Assembly: GCA_018646675.1 (NCBI GenBank)
Contig: JABGUH010000038.1
Span: 48,110 to 112,109 of the forward strand
Direction: 5' to 3'
DNA from: Bdellovibrionales bacterium
GTDB taxonomy: Bacteria; Bdellovibrionota; Bacteriovoracia; Bacteriovoracales; Bacteriovoracaceae
Length of the DNA: 64,000 bases
The translations under genes were made by a program, and so were the position numbers. How positions within the stretch are numbered: the first letter of the stretch is position 1; each line of letters starts with the position of its first letter. Shown here piece after piece: positions 9,514 to 18,947 of this stretch. The notes under the pieces were generated by a model that saw nothing but the letters and a program-made list of their open reading frames with translations, did no database searches and was not told where the DNA came from.

Positions 9514-11835
9514 ATGATCTCCCACGATTTAGAGATTTTGATAAATTTTGCGATTAAACGCTCAAATCGCCTCAGTCATGAATTTTTATCTTTGGAGTCG
9601 TTACTGGTAGATCTGCTAAAAGATAGTGGAATTAGAAAAATAGTTGCCAATTGTGGAATAAATATTAAGCAAATTGAGAGTGAGCTAGCTAATTTTCTGG
9701 ATGATAGCAGTAATTTTAGAATTCTAAGTGAAGCGGAGATTTTAGAGTTAAATCTGCAGCACTTTCCCGACGAAAAAATTCGGATGGCAGCAGCTTCAGA
9801 AGGAATTCGCTATAATCCAGAGACAACACAATCCTTTCAACGGGTATTGCAACGGGCAGCGATGCATGTGCAGTCATCAGGTAAACGAGAGATTGGAGCG
9901 ATTAATGTTCTGGTTGCCATGATGGAGGAGCGCAATAGCTTCGCACTCTATACGCTAGAACATCACGGTTTGGACCGCTTTACTCTCGTACGGGAGATTG
10001 CTCACGGTGTAGATCGTCCCACCACTGAGCCAGATAGTGAGTTAGAGGGAGTGGAGGTCCAAAAGGATGAATCATCCTCTGCCATTGCCAGATTTACCCG
10101 AAATCTAAACAATTTGGCGCATGAGGGAAGAATTGATCCGATTGTTGGTCGTCAAGATGAGTTAAAGGCTTTAACTCAGATATTTTGCCGGCGAGGGAAG
10201 AATAATCCTCTGATTGTCGGGGAGTCTGGAGTAGGAAAGACGGCACTGGTGGATGGGTTGGCATGGTCAATTGTTCATAAGAAGGGGTTGGAGGCATTAA
10301 AAAACTATGTTGTCTACGCTCTGGATATGGCCCTAGTGCTGGCAGGGGCCAAATATCGTGGAGAGTTCGAAGAGCGACTTCACCGTCTGATTGTAGAGTT
10401 GGAGGAGCGATCAGATAGTGGAGAGTCGGTTGTACTTTTTATCGATGATATTCACACTATTATGGGGGCCGGGTCAGTAAATGGGGGCAGTATGGATGCC
10501 TCCGGTCTACTAAAATCAGCTCTTAATTCGGGTAAGATCCGTTGTCTCGGTATTACTACTCATAGTGAGTATCGCAAGTTTATCGAGCGAGATAGCGCCT
10601 TTGCGCGCAGATTTCGCAAGGTGGAGCTGCTGGCACCAACATCTACTGAGACACTTAAGATTCTCCAAGGTGTTTCCGCCAAGTTTGAAAAACATCACCA
10701 GGTGAAATATTCTCTTGGAATTTTGAGGCAGATTATCCAACTATCAGAAAAATATCTGGCAGACCGTCAATTTCCCGACAAAGCAATCGATATTATGGAT
10801 GAAGTGGGAGCATCTTTACGTTTGGAGGGCGATTCTAAGCGGAAAAAGGTAACAAATCGTGATATTGAGCGAGTTATCTCTTCAGAAGCGAGAGTTCCTC
10901 GTGAATCTGTTGCGACAGAAGAGCGTGATCGACTAAAAAATCTAGCAAAAAACCTAAAACTACTTATTTTTGGCCAAGATCAAGCAATTTCTACCGTAAG
11001 TGATGCTGTTTTACTCTCTCGCGCTGGAATTGGTGGCGAAGATCAGCCATGGGCCAACTTTCTTTTTACCGGCCCGACAGGAGTTGGAAAGACGGAGTTG
11101 GCCAGACAGTTGGCGATTGGATTAGGAATTCATTTTGTTCGCTTTGATATGTCGGAATACATGGAAAAACACGCTGTAGCTAAATTAATTGGTGCTCCTC
11201 CGGGCTATATTGGCCATGATCAGGGGGGAGCCCTGACTGATGCAATCAAGCAACACCCCCATGCAGTGCTGCTTTTGGATGAAATTGAAAAAGCTCATCC
11301 AGATATTTTTAATATTTTGCTGCAGGTGATGGATCATGGTGTTTTAACCGATTCTCAGGGCCGCAAATCAGATTTTCGCAACACTATTTTGATTATGACC
11401 ACGAATGCAGGGGCCAGAGAGATGGATGGGGGCCGTATCTCTTTAGGGAAAAATGGGACAAATCGGGATATGGGGAAGCATGATAAGGCGATAAGGAACT
11501 TTTTTTCCCCTGAATTTCGCAATAGATTGGACGCAATTATTAATTTTAACTCTCTTTCAAGGGAGTTTATTCTGCAAATTGTTGATAAATTTCTCTATCA
11601 ATTAGAGCTAAAATTGGTGGAGAAGAGAGTATCAATTACTGTTAATCAAGCAACAAAAAACTGGCTGGCAGAAAAAGGTTATGACCCCAAGATGGGTGCT
11701 AGACCGCTCATTCGAGTGATTGAAGACAAAATTTCCAAACCACTATCACGGGAAATTCTCTTTGGAAAATTAGTTGCTGGTGGAGAAGTGAAAGTTGTAC
11801 TACTTGCAAATAATCAGATCGGATTCAACTACTGA
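9514..11835 (+). CDS. clpA: ClpA, ATPase subunit of ClpAP protease
   Basis: Unfolds substrates and feeds them to ClpP. I chose ATG 9514 because GGAGG precedes it (773 aa). The order is a Clp N-domain (1-150), D1 with Walker A GESGVGKT (236-243) and Walker B VVLFIDD (306-312), then D2 with GPTGVGKT (520-527), Walker B VLLLDE (585-590), sensor TTNAG and the ClpB_D2-small domain. Two oddities: D1 Walker B ends in Asp-Asp rather than Asp-Glu, and the position of the ClpP-docking IGL loop reads ISL (642-644). ClpP is not encoded here. ClpA rather than ClpB or ClpC because clpS is adjacent and the long middle domain is absent. Confidence 0.93.
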   Translation: MISHDLEILINFAIKRSNRLSHEFLSLESLLVDLLKDSGIRKIVANCGINIKQIESELANFLDDSSNFRILSEAEILELNLQHFPDEKIRMAAASEGIRYNPETTQSFQRVLQRAAMHVQSSGKREIGAINVLVAMMEERNSFALYTLEHHGLDRFTLVREIAHGVDRPTTEPDSELEGVEVQKDESSSAIARFTRNLNNLAHEGRIDPIVGRQDELKALTQIFCRRGKNNPLIVGESGVGKTALVDGLAWSIVHKKGLEALKNYVVYALDMALVLAGAKYRGEFEERLHRLIVELEERSDSGESVVLFIDDIHTIMGAGSVNGGSMDASGLLKSALNSGKIRCLGITTHSEYRKFIERDSAFARRFRKVELLAPTSTETLKILQGVSAKFEKHHQVKYSLGILRQIIQLSEKYLADRQFPDKAIDIMDEVGASLRLEGDSKRKKVTNRDIERVISSEARVPRESVATEERDRLKNLAKNLKLLIFGQDQAISTVSDAVLLSRAGIGGEDQPWANFLFTGPTGVGKTELARQLAIGLGIHFVRFDMSEYMEKHAVAKLIGAPPGYIGHDQGGALTDAIKQHPHAVLLLDEIEKAHPDIFNILLQVMDHGVLTDSQGRKSDFRNTILIMTTNAGAREMDGGRISLGKNGTNRDMGKHDKAIRNFFSPEFRNRLDAIINFNSLSREFILQIVDKFLYQLELKLVEKRVSITVNQATKNWLAEKGYDPKMGARPLIRVIEDKISKPLSREILFGKLVAGGEVKVVLLANNQIGFNY

Positions 11836-11992
11836 TTCAAACATTAACATTCTTTTTTTCTAGGCCAACTGTTGTTTTTTTGTTTGCGTTAAAATAACTT
11901 TGTGTTTATCCTAAATTTATATGAATAGATGGCGAAAAGAGTATAGTTTGAATTTTGTGTTATAACATTCTTTTACTCACCAGGAGGAAATG

Positions 11993-12322
11993 ATGGTAGT
12001 TAAGAAAAAGACGAAGAAGAAAGTAGCTAAGAAAAAAGTAGCTAAGAAAAAAGTGGCTAAGAAAAAAGTAGCAAAGAAGAAAGTTGCAAAAAAGAAGAAA
12101 GTAACCAAGAAGAAAGCAACTAAGAAGAAAGCCAAGAAAAAAGTAGCCAAGAAGAAAGTCGCTAAGAAGAAAACCAAGAAAAAAGTGGCCAAGAAAAAAG
12201 TAGCTAAAAAGAAAACCAAGAAAAAAGTGGCCAAGAAAAAAGTAGCTAAGAAGAAAGCTAAGAAAAAAGTGGCCAAGAAGAAAGTTGCTAAGAAAAAAGT
12301 AGTAAAGAGAAAGAAGAAGTAG
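11993..12322 (+). CDS. Lys-rich histone-H1-like DNA-binding protein made of KKKVA repeats
   Basis: A 109-aa protein that is mostly lysine with Val, Ala and Thr, built from the pentamer KKKVA. ATG 11993 is preferred over 11990 because AGGAGG lies at ideal distance. It resembles the histone H1-like C-terminal tails (AlgP/HctB-type PAKKA or KKVAKK repeats) that coat and condense nucleic acid. There is no globular domain. Residues 48-103 form four tandem 14-residue units. A well-placed ribosome site and a strong terminator show that it is a real, probably highly expressed gene. Role in nucleoid compaction is inferred from composition. Confidence 0.8.
   Translation: MVVKKKTKKKVAKKKVAKKKVAKKKVAKKKVAKKKKVTKKKATKKKAKKKVAKKKVAKKKTKKKVAKKKVAKKKTKKKVAKKKVAKKKAKKKVAKKKVAKKKVVKRKKK
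12134..12301 (+). repeat. Four tandem 42-nt units inside the Lys-rich gene
   Basis: Each unit encodes KKKVAKKKVAKKK followed by T, T, A and V in turn, so the four copies differ only in the last residue. The units are not identical at third codon positions. Upstream of 12134 the same pentamer continues in a less regular order. Confidence 0.85.
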
Positions 12323-12366
12323 TTTAGGTAGTTTTACTACTTAATACTTACTTTATTGATTTGAAG

Positions 12367-12397
12367 GGGCCCTTATAATTACGAGGGCCCTTTTTTT
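12367..12397 (+). terminator. Rho-independent terminator after the Lys-rich gene
   Basis: GGGCCC (12367-12372) pairs with GGGCCC (12385-12390), extended by a bulged AAG/CTT pairing and followed by seven T residues. It ends transcription about 50 bp after the stop codon. Confidence 0.85.
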
Positions 12398-12439
12398 ATT
12401 GCGCACAGGGTCTTAAAAAAGGGTAGGAAAGCTAGTAGA

Positions 12440-13813
12440 GTGCCGCCCATGTTAGATCACCTACCTTCCCCCCATAGCCTTCCTCCTCGTAAAGTGTGGT
12501 TAAAGACATTTGGATGTCAAATGAACTATCACGATTCAGAACGGCTGCTCTCTCATTTAGAGGAGATTAATTTTACCTCTACCGATAGTAGAGATGATGC
12601 TGATCTGATCCTTTTTAATACCTGCTCTATTCGAGATTTAGCAAATTCAAAATTTTACTCCCACTTAGGCGAGCTGAAGAAATTTAAACAGCGTCTAGGA
12701 AGAGAGTTAGTGATTGGAGTTGGAGGATGTATTGCTCAAATTGAGGGCGAGGAGTTAATCAGACGTTTTGCTCATTTAGATTTTGCTTTTGGCACCGATG
12801 TGATTGATCAAATTAATCAACTTGTCTTAAGGGCTTACTTGAGTGAGGAGAAATTCTCTCTTAATAAGTGGGACCGAGGACGAGACTACTCGATTGAGAC
12901 AAAAATTGTTCATGGTGAGCCCCAAGCTTTTGTAAATATCATTAAAGGGTGTGACAAGTTCTGTACTTACTGCATTGTTCCCTACACAAGGGGAAGAGAG
13001 AAATCCAGAAGATTAGCGGAGATTGTTGGTGATTGTACCAATCTAGTTAAGGAGCAAGGAGTTTCCGAGATCACCCTGCTTGGCCAGAACGTCAACTCTT
13101 TCGGTAAAGAGCATAGTGAGACGTTGGCCGAGTTAATTGAGAGGTTGGAACCTCTTGTCGGCCTAAAGCGAATGCGTTATACGACTAGCCATCCCTATGA
13201 TCTGTCTGATGCGTTAATCGCTATTCATGGTCGTTCCAAGAAATTGGCCAATAATCTCCACTTACCAGTACAGTCGGGATCAGACTCTGTTCTATCTCGG
13301 ATGCGACGTGAATATACGATTGAACACTATTTGGATCTGGTGGAGCGCTTAAGGGCCGCTAATCCTGCTCTCTCTCTCTCTACTGACATCATTGTCGGCT
13401 TTCCCAATGAGAGCGAGGAGGAGTTCCTGGCCACTATCGAGCTGTTGAACAGGGTTCGTTTTGACTCTATCTACTCTTTTAAATTCTCTCCCCGCAAAGG
13501 GACCAAGGCGGCCAAGATAGATGATCTCTTGACAGAAGAGGTCAGAGGCCAGCGGTTGCAGCAGGTGCAAAAGCGCCAATTGGAAATTCAAGCAGAAGAT
13601 CGCCAGAAAATGGTGGGGCAGCGCTACGAAATTTTGGTTGAGGGCAGTAAAGTGATGAAAGGTCAGTTCAAGTGGAGTGGTCGCACCAGTTGTAATCGGA
13701 TTATTCACTTTTTGCCGGAGCAGGAAGGGGTGGATTACCAGTGGCAGTGGATAGAGGTAGAGGTTATTGAGGCAACGGCCCTATCGTGTCAGGGAAGGGT
13801 TGTACGGGAATAG
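12440..13813 (+). CDS. miaB: MiaB, tRNA-2-methylthio-N6-dimethylallyladenosine synthase
   Basis: A radical-SAM methylthiotransferase that converts i6A37 to ms2i6A37 in tRNA. The N-terminal UPF0004 domain has the second cluster's cysteines at 26 (KTFGCQMN), 62 (FNTCSIR) and 97 (GGCIAQ). The radical-SAM cluster is CDKFCTYC (Cys171, 175, 178). A TRAM domain fills about 385-455. FGCQMN and YTRGRE favour MiaB over RimO or MtaB. The start is GTG 12440 with AGGAAAG eight bases upstream; ATG 12449 is the alternative. It converges on the DAGK-family gene with a 1-bp gap. Confidence 0.94.
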   Translation: MPPMLDHLPSPHSLPPRKVWLKTFGCQMNYHDSERLLSHLEEINFTSTDSRDDADLILFNTCSIRDLANSKFYSHLGELKKFKQRLGRELVIGVGGCIAQIEGEELIRRFAHLDFAFGTDVIDQINQLVLRAYLSEEKFSLNKWDRGRDYSIETKIVHGEPQAFVNIIKGCDKFCTYCIVPYTRGREKSRRLAEIVGDCTNLVKEQGVSEITLLGQNVNSFGKEHSETLAELIERLEPLVGLKRMRYTTSHPYDLSDALIAIHGRSKKLANNLHLPVQSGSDSVLSRMRREYTIEHYLDLVERLRAANPALSLSTDIIVGFPNESEEEFLATIELLNRVRFDSIYSFKFSPRKGTKAAKIDDLLTEEVRGQRLQQVQKRQLEIQAEDRQKMVGQRYEILVEGSKVMKGQFKWSGRTSCNRIIHFLPEQEGVDYQWQWIEVEVIEATALSCQGRVVRE

Positions 13814-13814
13814 T

Positions 13815-14759
13815 TTAGCAGATCAACTTGATTGCTTGTGGAATATTCTCATAGATGGCGGGTAACTTGCCCGGAGTCTCCCCATCTACTTCAATAAAGA
13901 TCTCCTGGTGATCACAACTAACACTGATTTTTTTGCCTTTTAGGATAGTCACCAGTGGATGATCAACATGAGTTCCATTGTAGAGCATACTAGAGCTGGT
14001 TATCAGGTGATGAAACTTAAAATTACCCATTATAATAAGATCAAAATATCCGTCATCTGGTTGTGCCATGGGGGCAAAGTGCATACCGGCCCCAGAGTAC
14101 TCCCCATTGGCGATATGGATCGTATTCATCAGAACTTCTTGATCGAAATGATCGTCGACAGTGAGATGTACTTTAGTATTACGCCAACAAAGAAGGGTTA
14201 AAAGAGTATACCAATAGAAGGTAAAGACACTTCCCAGCCGTTTGATCCAGGAGGCACCGTTCACCCTTTGCATGATCGCTCCACTCATACCAAAGCTGGA
14301 AATATTATCGAAGTAGCGAACTATCGATTGATTACTAAAGTCGGTCAAAGTGAGCTTACCAACATCAATTTTCCGTATTTTCGCTCTTTTTAGTACATCT
14401 ACTGCACCTTCCAAGCTTCTTTCGATTTTGAAGGTTTTACAGAAATCCTCACCGGTACCGCTGGGGATAATACCCAGCTCGGCCTCAGAATTGATCGGCT
14501 GACCATTTTCAAAAAAGCCATTAACTACTTCATTGACTGTGCCATCACCACCGACTGCAATAATTCGCTCAATACCGCTTTTTAATGCCTGACGTGTGAG
14601 GTTGGTGGCATCAGTGGGTTTAGCAGTTAGCGCCACTTCGTGACCGGGGTAGAGCTCCTCTAGCGCCAGATGAATTGAGTTCCATGCCTTTTGGGTCTTT
14701 CTATTGCCGGAGTTGGGATTAACCAGCAGTAACGTTCGCATCAATTTGTTGCTCGACAT
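13815..14759 (-). CDS. Diacylglycerol-kinase-family lipid kinase (DAGK_cat)
   Basis: Probably phosphorylates diacylglycerol or a related lipid at the inner membrane, returning it to phospholipid synthesis. The 314-aa length is normal for YegS/DgkB/BmrU relatives. Visible motifs are LLVNPNSGNRKTQKAW at the N-terminus, the nucleotide loop AVGGDGTVNEVVNGF and LGIIPSGTGEDFCKTF, where GTGED replaces the more usual GTGND/GTANDF. The C-terminal half is the YegS beta-sandwich. It lies 25 bp downstream of the histidine kinase gene on the same strand and is probably co-transcribed. The start could be residue 1 or Met7; neither has a good ribosome site. Confidence 0.85.
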   Translation of the reverse strand: MSSNKLMRTLLLVNPNSGNRKTQKAWNSIHLALEELYPGHEVALTAKPTDATNLTRQALKSGIERIIAVGGDGTVNEVVNGFFENGQPINSEAELGIIPSGTGEDFCKTFKIERSLEGAVDVLKRAKIRKIDVGKLTLTDFSNQSIVRYFDNISSFGMSGAIMQRVNGASWIKRLGSVFTFYWYTLLTLLCWRNTKVHLTVDDHFDQEVLMNTIHIANGEYSGAGMHFAPMAQPDDGYFDLIIMGNFKFHHLITSSSMLYNGTHVDHPLVTILKGKKISVSCDHQEIFIEVDGETPGKLPAIYENIPQAIKLIC

Positions 14760-14784
14760 AATTGGAATTTAGAGAGAGTAGTTG

Positions 14785-17091
14785 TCATGACTGGATTGTC
14801 GGTAAAGTAATGATAAAACGAGTTTGCTTAACCGATTGGTCCAGTTCAATAGTGCCCCCATGTTTGGTTATAATCCGCCGTGAGATAGAAAGACCTAGGC
14901 CAGTACCTACGCCCTTCTTTTTGGTGGTAAAAAATGGAGTAAATAGTTTAACCTTTATGTCTTCAGGGATACCAGGGCCACTATCTTCAATCAAAATCCT
15001 GACATTATTACCCCCTGTCATGCTGGCAGTCAGGCTGATCTCCTTAGTGGCACACTGCTCCACTGCATGATAAGAGTTATTAAACAGGTTAAGTAGTACC
15101 TGGGATAGTTGAACCTGGTTACACTCGATATTAATAATATCAATCGGAATTGTTACTTTCATGCTAACGCCGTGGCTCTTGAATTTTTCTCGACAGATAC
15201 TAAGTGTTCCCTCGATTAGATCGCTCAGATAGATACTCTCAGTCAAATTCTCACTTGATGAGGAGTGACTCAACTGCTTTAAGCCCTTAATTATTCTATC
15301 TATTCGGTTGGCATGGAGTGTTGCCGAGTCGATCATATTGGATAGTTTGCTGTTCTCATCTTGACATTCACCTTTCATCGCAGCCAGTTTACCCAAAATA
15401 ATTGTGGTTGGATTATTTATCTCATGGCCGATCGAGGCACTCATCTCTCCAATTGAAGCTAGTTTAGCTGTTTGCACCAACTGGGCGGTTTGATCATTTA
15501 ATAGCTCCAACATTTTAGACTCTTCTGCTAGTCGGGCGGTGATAATAATCTCAATCACTTTTTTATCCGCATTGATGTATAGAGAGCTGTTCAGGATTAC
15601 TTGAACCATAGCTTCACTTTTATCAGCTGTTTGCAGGACCGCAGCGACGTCATTTAGTTGCTGCTCTTGTGCCCAGCAGATCAACTGGTCACTACTATAG
15701 AGCTCCTTGAGGCTATCGTCTTCCCGTGAGTTGCTGCGACGATTGGAGAGAATCTTTGATATATGAGAACCCACAAGCTCCTGGGGAGAGTAGTTCAGGT
15801 AGTTACAGACAGTTCTATTTACTAGTTGAATGATGCCAGATGGATCGATGACTAACAGCATCTCATCGAGAGAGTCAACCAGCGAAATGGTATGTCGGTG
15901 TTGCTCCTCTAGATCTTTTTGATATTCCAATTGGTTGACAATTAGACCATCAACTGCTTGATAGAAACGTCCTAACAGCTCATCATCTTTAAACTCCTTT
16001 AGTAGACCTTGGTCTCCGGGATTTTGGATTAGCTGACCAATCATTGATGGGATGGTGGCCAACCTGTCGTGTAGATGGTGTATCAGTTGAAAGAGTTTTC
16101 GAAAGAGTAGTGCACAAGCCAGCAGGAAGAGTAGTGGCCAGATGATCAATCTTATAATGACATTTTTGTTACGAATCTGTCTCTTACTCTCTTCCTCTTG
16201 ATCTATAGTATGGATGAGATTAATCAGTGGGTTGATCAATTTGGATGATAATATGGCGATCTCCCGGGCAGAGTGGCCAAGGTTATTGATAGTCTTTGCA
16301 ATTGGCTCTTTAAGGCGGGTACTCGCCATTATATGGTGACGAATATCACTCATCTGTTGCAGCAAGCCGGGTTGTAGTGCCTGATTGAATCTTGTCATGA
16401 ATTTTTCATCACTAAAGGTTGGAAGCATTTTTAAAAAATACTTATACTCATAGTGGGATAGGTGTAGCAGCCCTACTTTGTAGGGGGAGAGAGTCTTACG
16501 CGCAAAGGCATGTCTAATTGCAAGATGCTCGCGAGATAGTAATTCAACAGATTGGATCAAGATGAAAAGGGCGTGTTCGGCTTGGGCATGGTAAGGCCAT
16601 TGCTCTAGAAACTCCGCCTGCTTAAGCAGAGAGGAGATAATATCAATACGACCTTTTAATTGATGATCAATATTTTTGCTATCTATCTCCGGGGAGTTAT
16701 TGTCAACTGTCTCCCTCATCTTTGCAAGCTTTCGCAGACCCTCTTGCAGCTGCTTTTGAACTGCTGGAACTAGTAAGTTGCGACTTTCTATCTCTTTTAA
16801 TCTATCTAGTGGACTTGTACTACGGTGCCCCTTTTTAACATAATCGAATAATTGCTGATCACTCCCCTCAAAGGGGACAAGTTCTTCACGTTCTTGCTGT
16901 AACTGAGAGATTAGCAGTACTAGCTGATGAGTCATTTGACGATAGGGTTGATGCCCTTTGATCTGCTGTAGTTCTTTAACTGTAAAATAGATTGGAGCAA
17001 TTAGCAGCAGGGAGCCTGCCACTATCGGTATCAACGCAATAGTGATTAGCTGCCTTTTAACATTATCCATTAGCGAGTGATGCCTTTTCAT
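14785..17091 (-). CDS. Membrane sensor histidine kinase with a large helical periplasmic domain and PAS
   Basis: A 768-aa kinase. TM1 is about 14-37 and TM2 about 311-330; between them lies a long helical periplasmic domain whose start (LVLLISQLQQEREELVPF) resembles the nitrate/nitrite-sensing NIT fold. A HAMP-like linker follows, then a PAS domain (SLDEMLLVIDPSG...YLNYSPQELVG). The phospho-acceptor is in SASIGHEINNPTTIILGKL near residue 555, and the HATPase has NLFNNSYHAV (N box), DSGPGIP and TGLGLS. All catalytic motifs are intact. No response regulator gene is next to it, so it is an orphan kinase here. The NIT call is tentative. Confidence 0.9.
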   Translation of the reverse strand: MKRHHSLMDNVKRQLITIALIPIVAGSLLLIAPIYFTVKELQQIKGHQPYRQMTHQLVLLISQLQQEREELVPFEGSDQQLFDYVKKGHRSTSPLDRLKEIESRNLLVPAVQKQLQEGLRKLAKMRETVDNNSPEIDSKNIDHQLKGRIDIISSLLKQAEFLEQWPYHAQAEHALFILIQSVELLSREHLAIRHAFARKTLSPYKVGLLHLSHYEYKYFLKMLPTFSDEKFMTRFNQALQPGLLQQMSDIRHHIMASTRLKEPIAKTINNLGHSAREIAILSSKLINPLINLIHTIDQEEESKRQIRNKNVIIRLIIWPLLFLLACALLFRKLFQLIHHLHDRLATIPSMIGQLIQNPGDQGLLKEFKDDELLGRFYQAVDGLIVNQLEYQKDLEEQHRHTISLVDSLDEMLLVIDPSGIIQLVNRTVCNYLNYSPQELVGSHISKILSNRRSNSREDDSLKELYSSDQLICWAQEQQLNDVAAVLQTADKSEAMVQVILNSSLYINADKKVIEIIITARLAEESKMLELLNDQTAQLVQTAKLASIGEMSASIGHEINNPTTIILGKLAAMKGECQDENSKLSNMIDSATLHANRIDRIIKGLKQLSHSSSSENLTESIYLSDLIEGTLSICREKFKSHGVSMKVTIPIDIINIECNQVQLSQVLLNLFNNSYHAVEQCATKEISLTASMTGGNNVRILIEDSGPGIPEDIKVKLFTPFFTTKKKGVGTGLGLSISRRIITKHGGTIELDQSVKQTRFIITLPTIQS

Positions 17092-17291
17092 CAGCTATTG
17101 ACCTCAGACAAATGGGAGTGCAAGGCAGGATAACTCATTGATTTCATTTAAGGTCCCTCACGGAAATAGTATCAGTCTTAGTCCTTTATATCTATCGGGG
17201 CTTCTGTTAAGTATCGGAAATTTTAATTTAGAACTTTAACTAGTAGATTTAGTTGGCACCTCACTCTTCAACCGTTTAAACTATTAATTAT

Positions 17292-18947
17292 ATGGTAGTT
17301 TATGATCGTACAACCCAGCTCCAGCGACAGAAATCAGATCTGTTTGATCTGTTGATCATTGGTGGTGGAATAAATGGTGCTGTCAGCGCAGCCTCTTTGG
17401 CCGCCAGGGGAGCGAAGGTCGCCCTGATTGATCAAGGGGATTTTGCCTCATCTACTAGCCAAGCTTCATCCAATCTTATCTGGGGTGGAATTAAATATCT
17501 TGAAAGCTATGAGTTTCCGTTAGTCTATAAGCTCTGCCGTTCTCGTAACTTATTGCTAAAAAGTTACCCCTCGATGATTCACCAGAAACGTTTTTTTGCT
17601 CCACTAGAGCAGGGGATGGGGTGGAAGCGTTCGGCCCCTATTTTGGCAATCGGCACATGGATCTACTGGCTGTTTGGCGCGGGTAAAACTCGGCCCCCGA
17701 CCTACCTCAATCTGGCAAGTATGCAGCAAAAAGAGCCATTTTTAAATCTCAACCACTGCAACAGTGGAATCGAGTATTCAGATGCAATGATCGTGGAACA
17801 CGATGCCCGCTTCGTCTTCCACTTTATCAGATCGGCGATTCGGGCCGGTGCTGCAGTGGCAAACTATGTTCACTCCCGGCAATCTATCCAGCAAGAAGAT
17901 GGCCTGTGGCAGACGAAAGTGCAGGATCTACGAGGAGGAGAAGAGTATCTACTGCGCTCAAAGGTGGTGATCAATGCTGCCGGGCCATATGTGGATGGAG
18001 TAAATCGCTCCAACCAGATTGGGACTAAGACCCATCATCTCTTCTCCAAGGGAATCCACCTGGTGGTAAAGAAGTTCACCAAGCAGGATCATATCATGGC
18101 ATTTTTTGACAATGGGGGGCGGCTATTTTTTGTAATTCCATTGGGAACGGTCTCAATCATTGGGACTACTGATACTCCTCACGTTACTCCCGACTCATCG
18201 GTCACTGATCAGGATCGAGATTACGTGTTAGATAATATCAATCAGAAATTTACCCTGACCTCCCCCTTAACTCGACAAGATATCATTGCGGAGAGGTGTG
18301 GTGTACGTCCATTGGTGGTTGACTCTCCGCCACCGGAGCGGGAGGCTGATCTTGGTCAGGCCAAGGGGGGAGATTGGTTTAAGCTCTCTCGTAAGCACTG
18401 CCTAGAGGTGGATGATAAGCGTAACTATATCTCAATATTTGGAGGCAAATTAACCGACTGTCTTAATATTGGTGAGGAGGTATTTGCTGCCTGCCGAAAA
18501 CTAGGGGTGGATTTGCGCCAGGGCCAATGGTTTGGAGGAGAGTTATACCATCAGCAGCGTCGATTCTACGCACTGGCCGATCAACACAATTTGGAGAGTT
18601 TTGCTCGTGGCAAAGGAGACCTATTTGAGCCACTTAAAGATCGCTGGTGGCGCCGATATCAGCTAGATGCTTTTGATCTGTTAGATCGTCTGTTAAAAGA
18701 TAAAGAGCGACAACAGGTCTATATTAGAGGTGGTGGCTATCCTACTTGTGAGTTGGAGTTTGTACGTGAGCGGGAGATGGTGGTGACTCTAGAGGATTTT
18801 TTACGTCGAAGAACCCGTAGTGAGCTGGTGATCGGCAAAAAAGGGCTACAAGAGGATCCAGATATTCTAGAAGTGGCCAAGATTCTCTTTCCTGATAACT
18901 ACCAAGCAGAGTATGACCGCTACTTTGATCTAGACTCTAAAAGGTAG
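17292..18947 (+). CDS. glpD: FAD-dependent glycerol-3-phosphate dehydrogenase
   Basis: Oxidises glycerol 3-phosphate to dihydroxyacetone phosphate at the inner membrane and passes electrons to quinone. The 551-aa length is typical of the aerobic enzyme. The FAD fold is LLIIGGGINGAVSAASLAARG (Gly-rich loop at 24-29), followed by the family region DFASSTSQASSNLIWGGIKYLE, and VSIIGTTDTPH with the substrate-site Arg region (ERCGVRPLV) further on. The C-terminal DAO_C helical domain is present. The last 28 bp overlap the 3' end of the oppositely oriented glycosyltransferase gene. The GDPD and DAGK-like genes nearby suggest glycerolipid recycling. Confidence 0.92.
   Translation: MVVYDRTTQLQRQKSDLFDLLIIGGGINGAVSAASLAARGAKVALIDQGDFASSTSQASSNLIWGGIKYLESYEFPLVYKLCRSRNLLLKSYPSMIHQKRFFAPLEQGMGWKRSAPILAIGTWIYWLFGAGKTRPPTYLNLASMQQKEPFLNLNHCNSGIEYSDAMIVEHDARFVFHFIRSAIRAGAAVANYVHSRQSIQQEDGLWQTKVQDLRGGEEYLLRSKVVINAAGPYVDGVNRSNQIGTKTHHLFSKGIHLVVKKFTKQDHIMAFFDNGGRLFFVIPLGTVSIIGTTDTPHVTPDSSVTDQDRDYVLDNINQKFTLTSPLTRQDIIAERCGVRPLVVDSPPPEREADLGQAKGGDWFKLSRKHCLEVDDKRNYISIFGGKLTDCLNIGEEVFAACRKLGVDLRQGQWFGGELYHQQRRFYALADQHNLESFARGKGDLFEPLKDRWWRRYQLDAFDLLDRLLKDKERQQVYIRGGGYPTCELEFVREREMVVTLEDFLRRRTRSELVIGKKGLQEDPDILEVAKILFPDNYQAEYDRYFDLDSKR

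Noticed and set aside
11977..12276. Leu/Phe-rich open frame opposite the Lys-rich gene
   Set aside because: It is the mirror image of the AAG/AAA codon repeats on the other strand; no ribosome site, and the sense gene has a strong one.
12000..12320. CRISPR-like or satellite repeat
   Set aside because: The period is a multiple of three and keeps one reading frame; there are no unique spacers of equal length and no cas genes.
14762..15070. Forward-strand 102-aa frame at the 3' end of the histidine kinase gene
   Set aside because: It is antisense to the conserved HATPase motifs and has no ribosome site.
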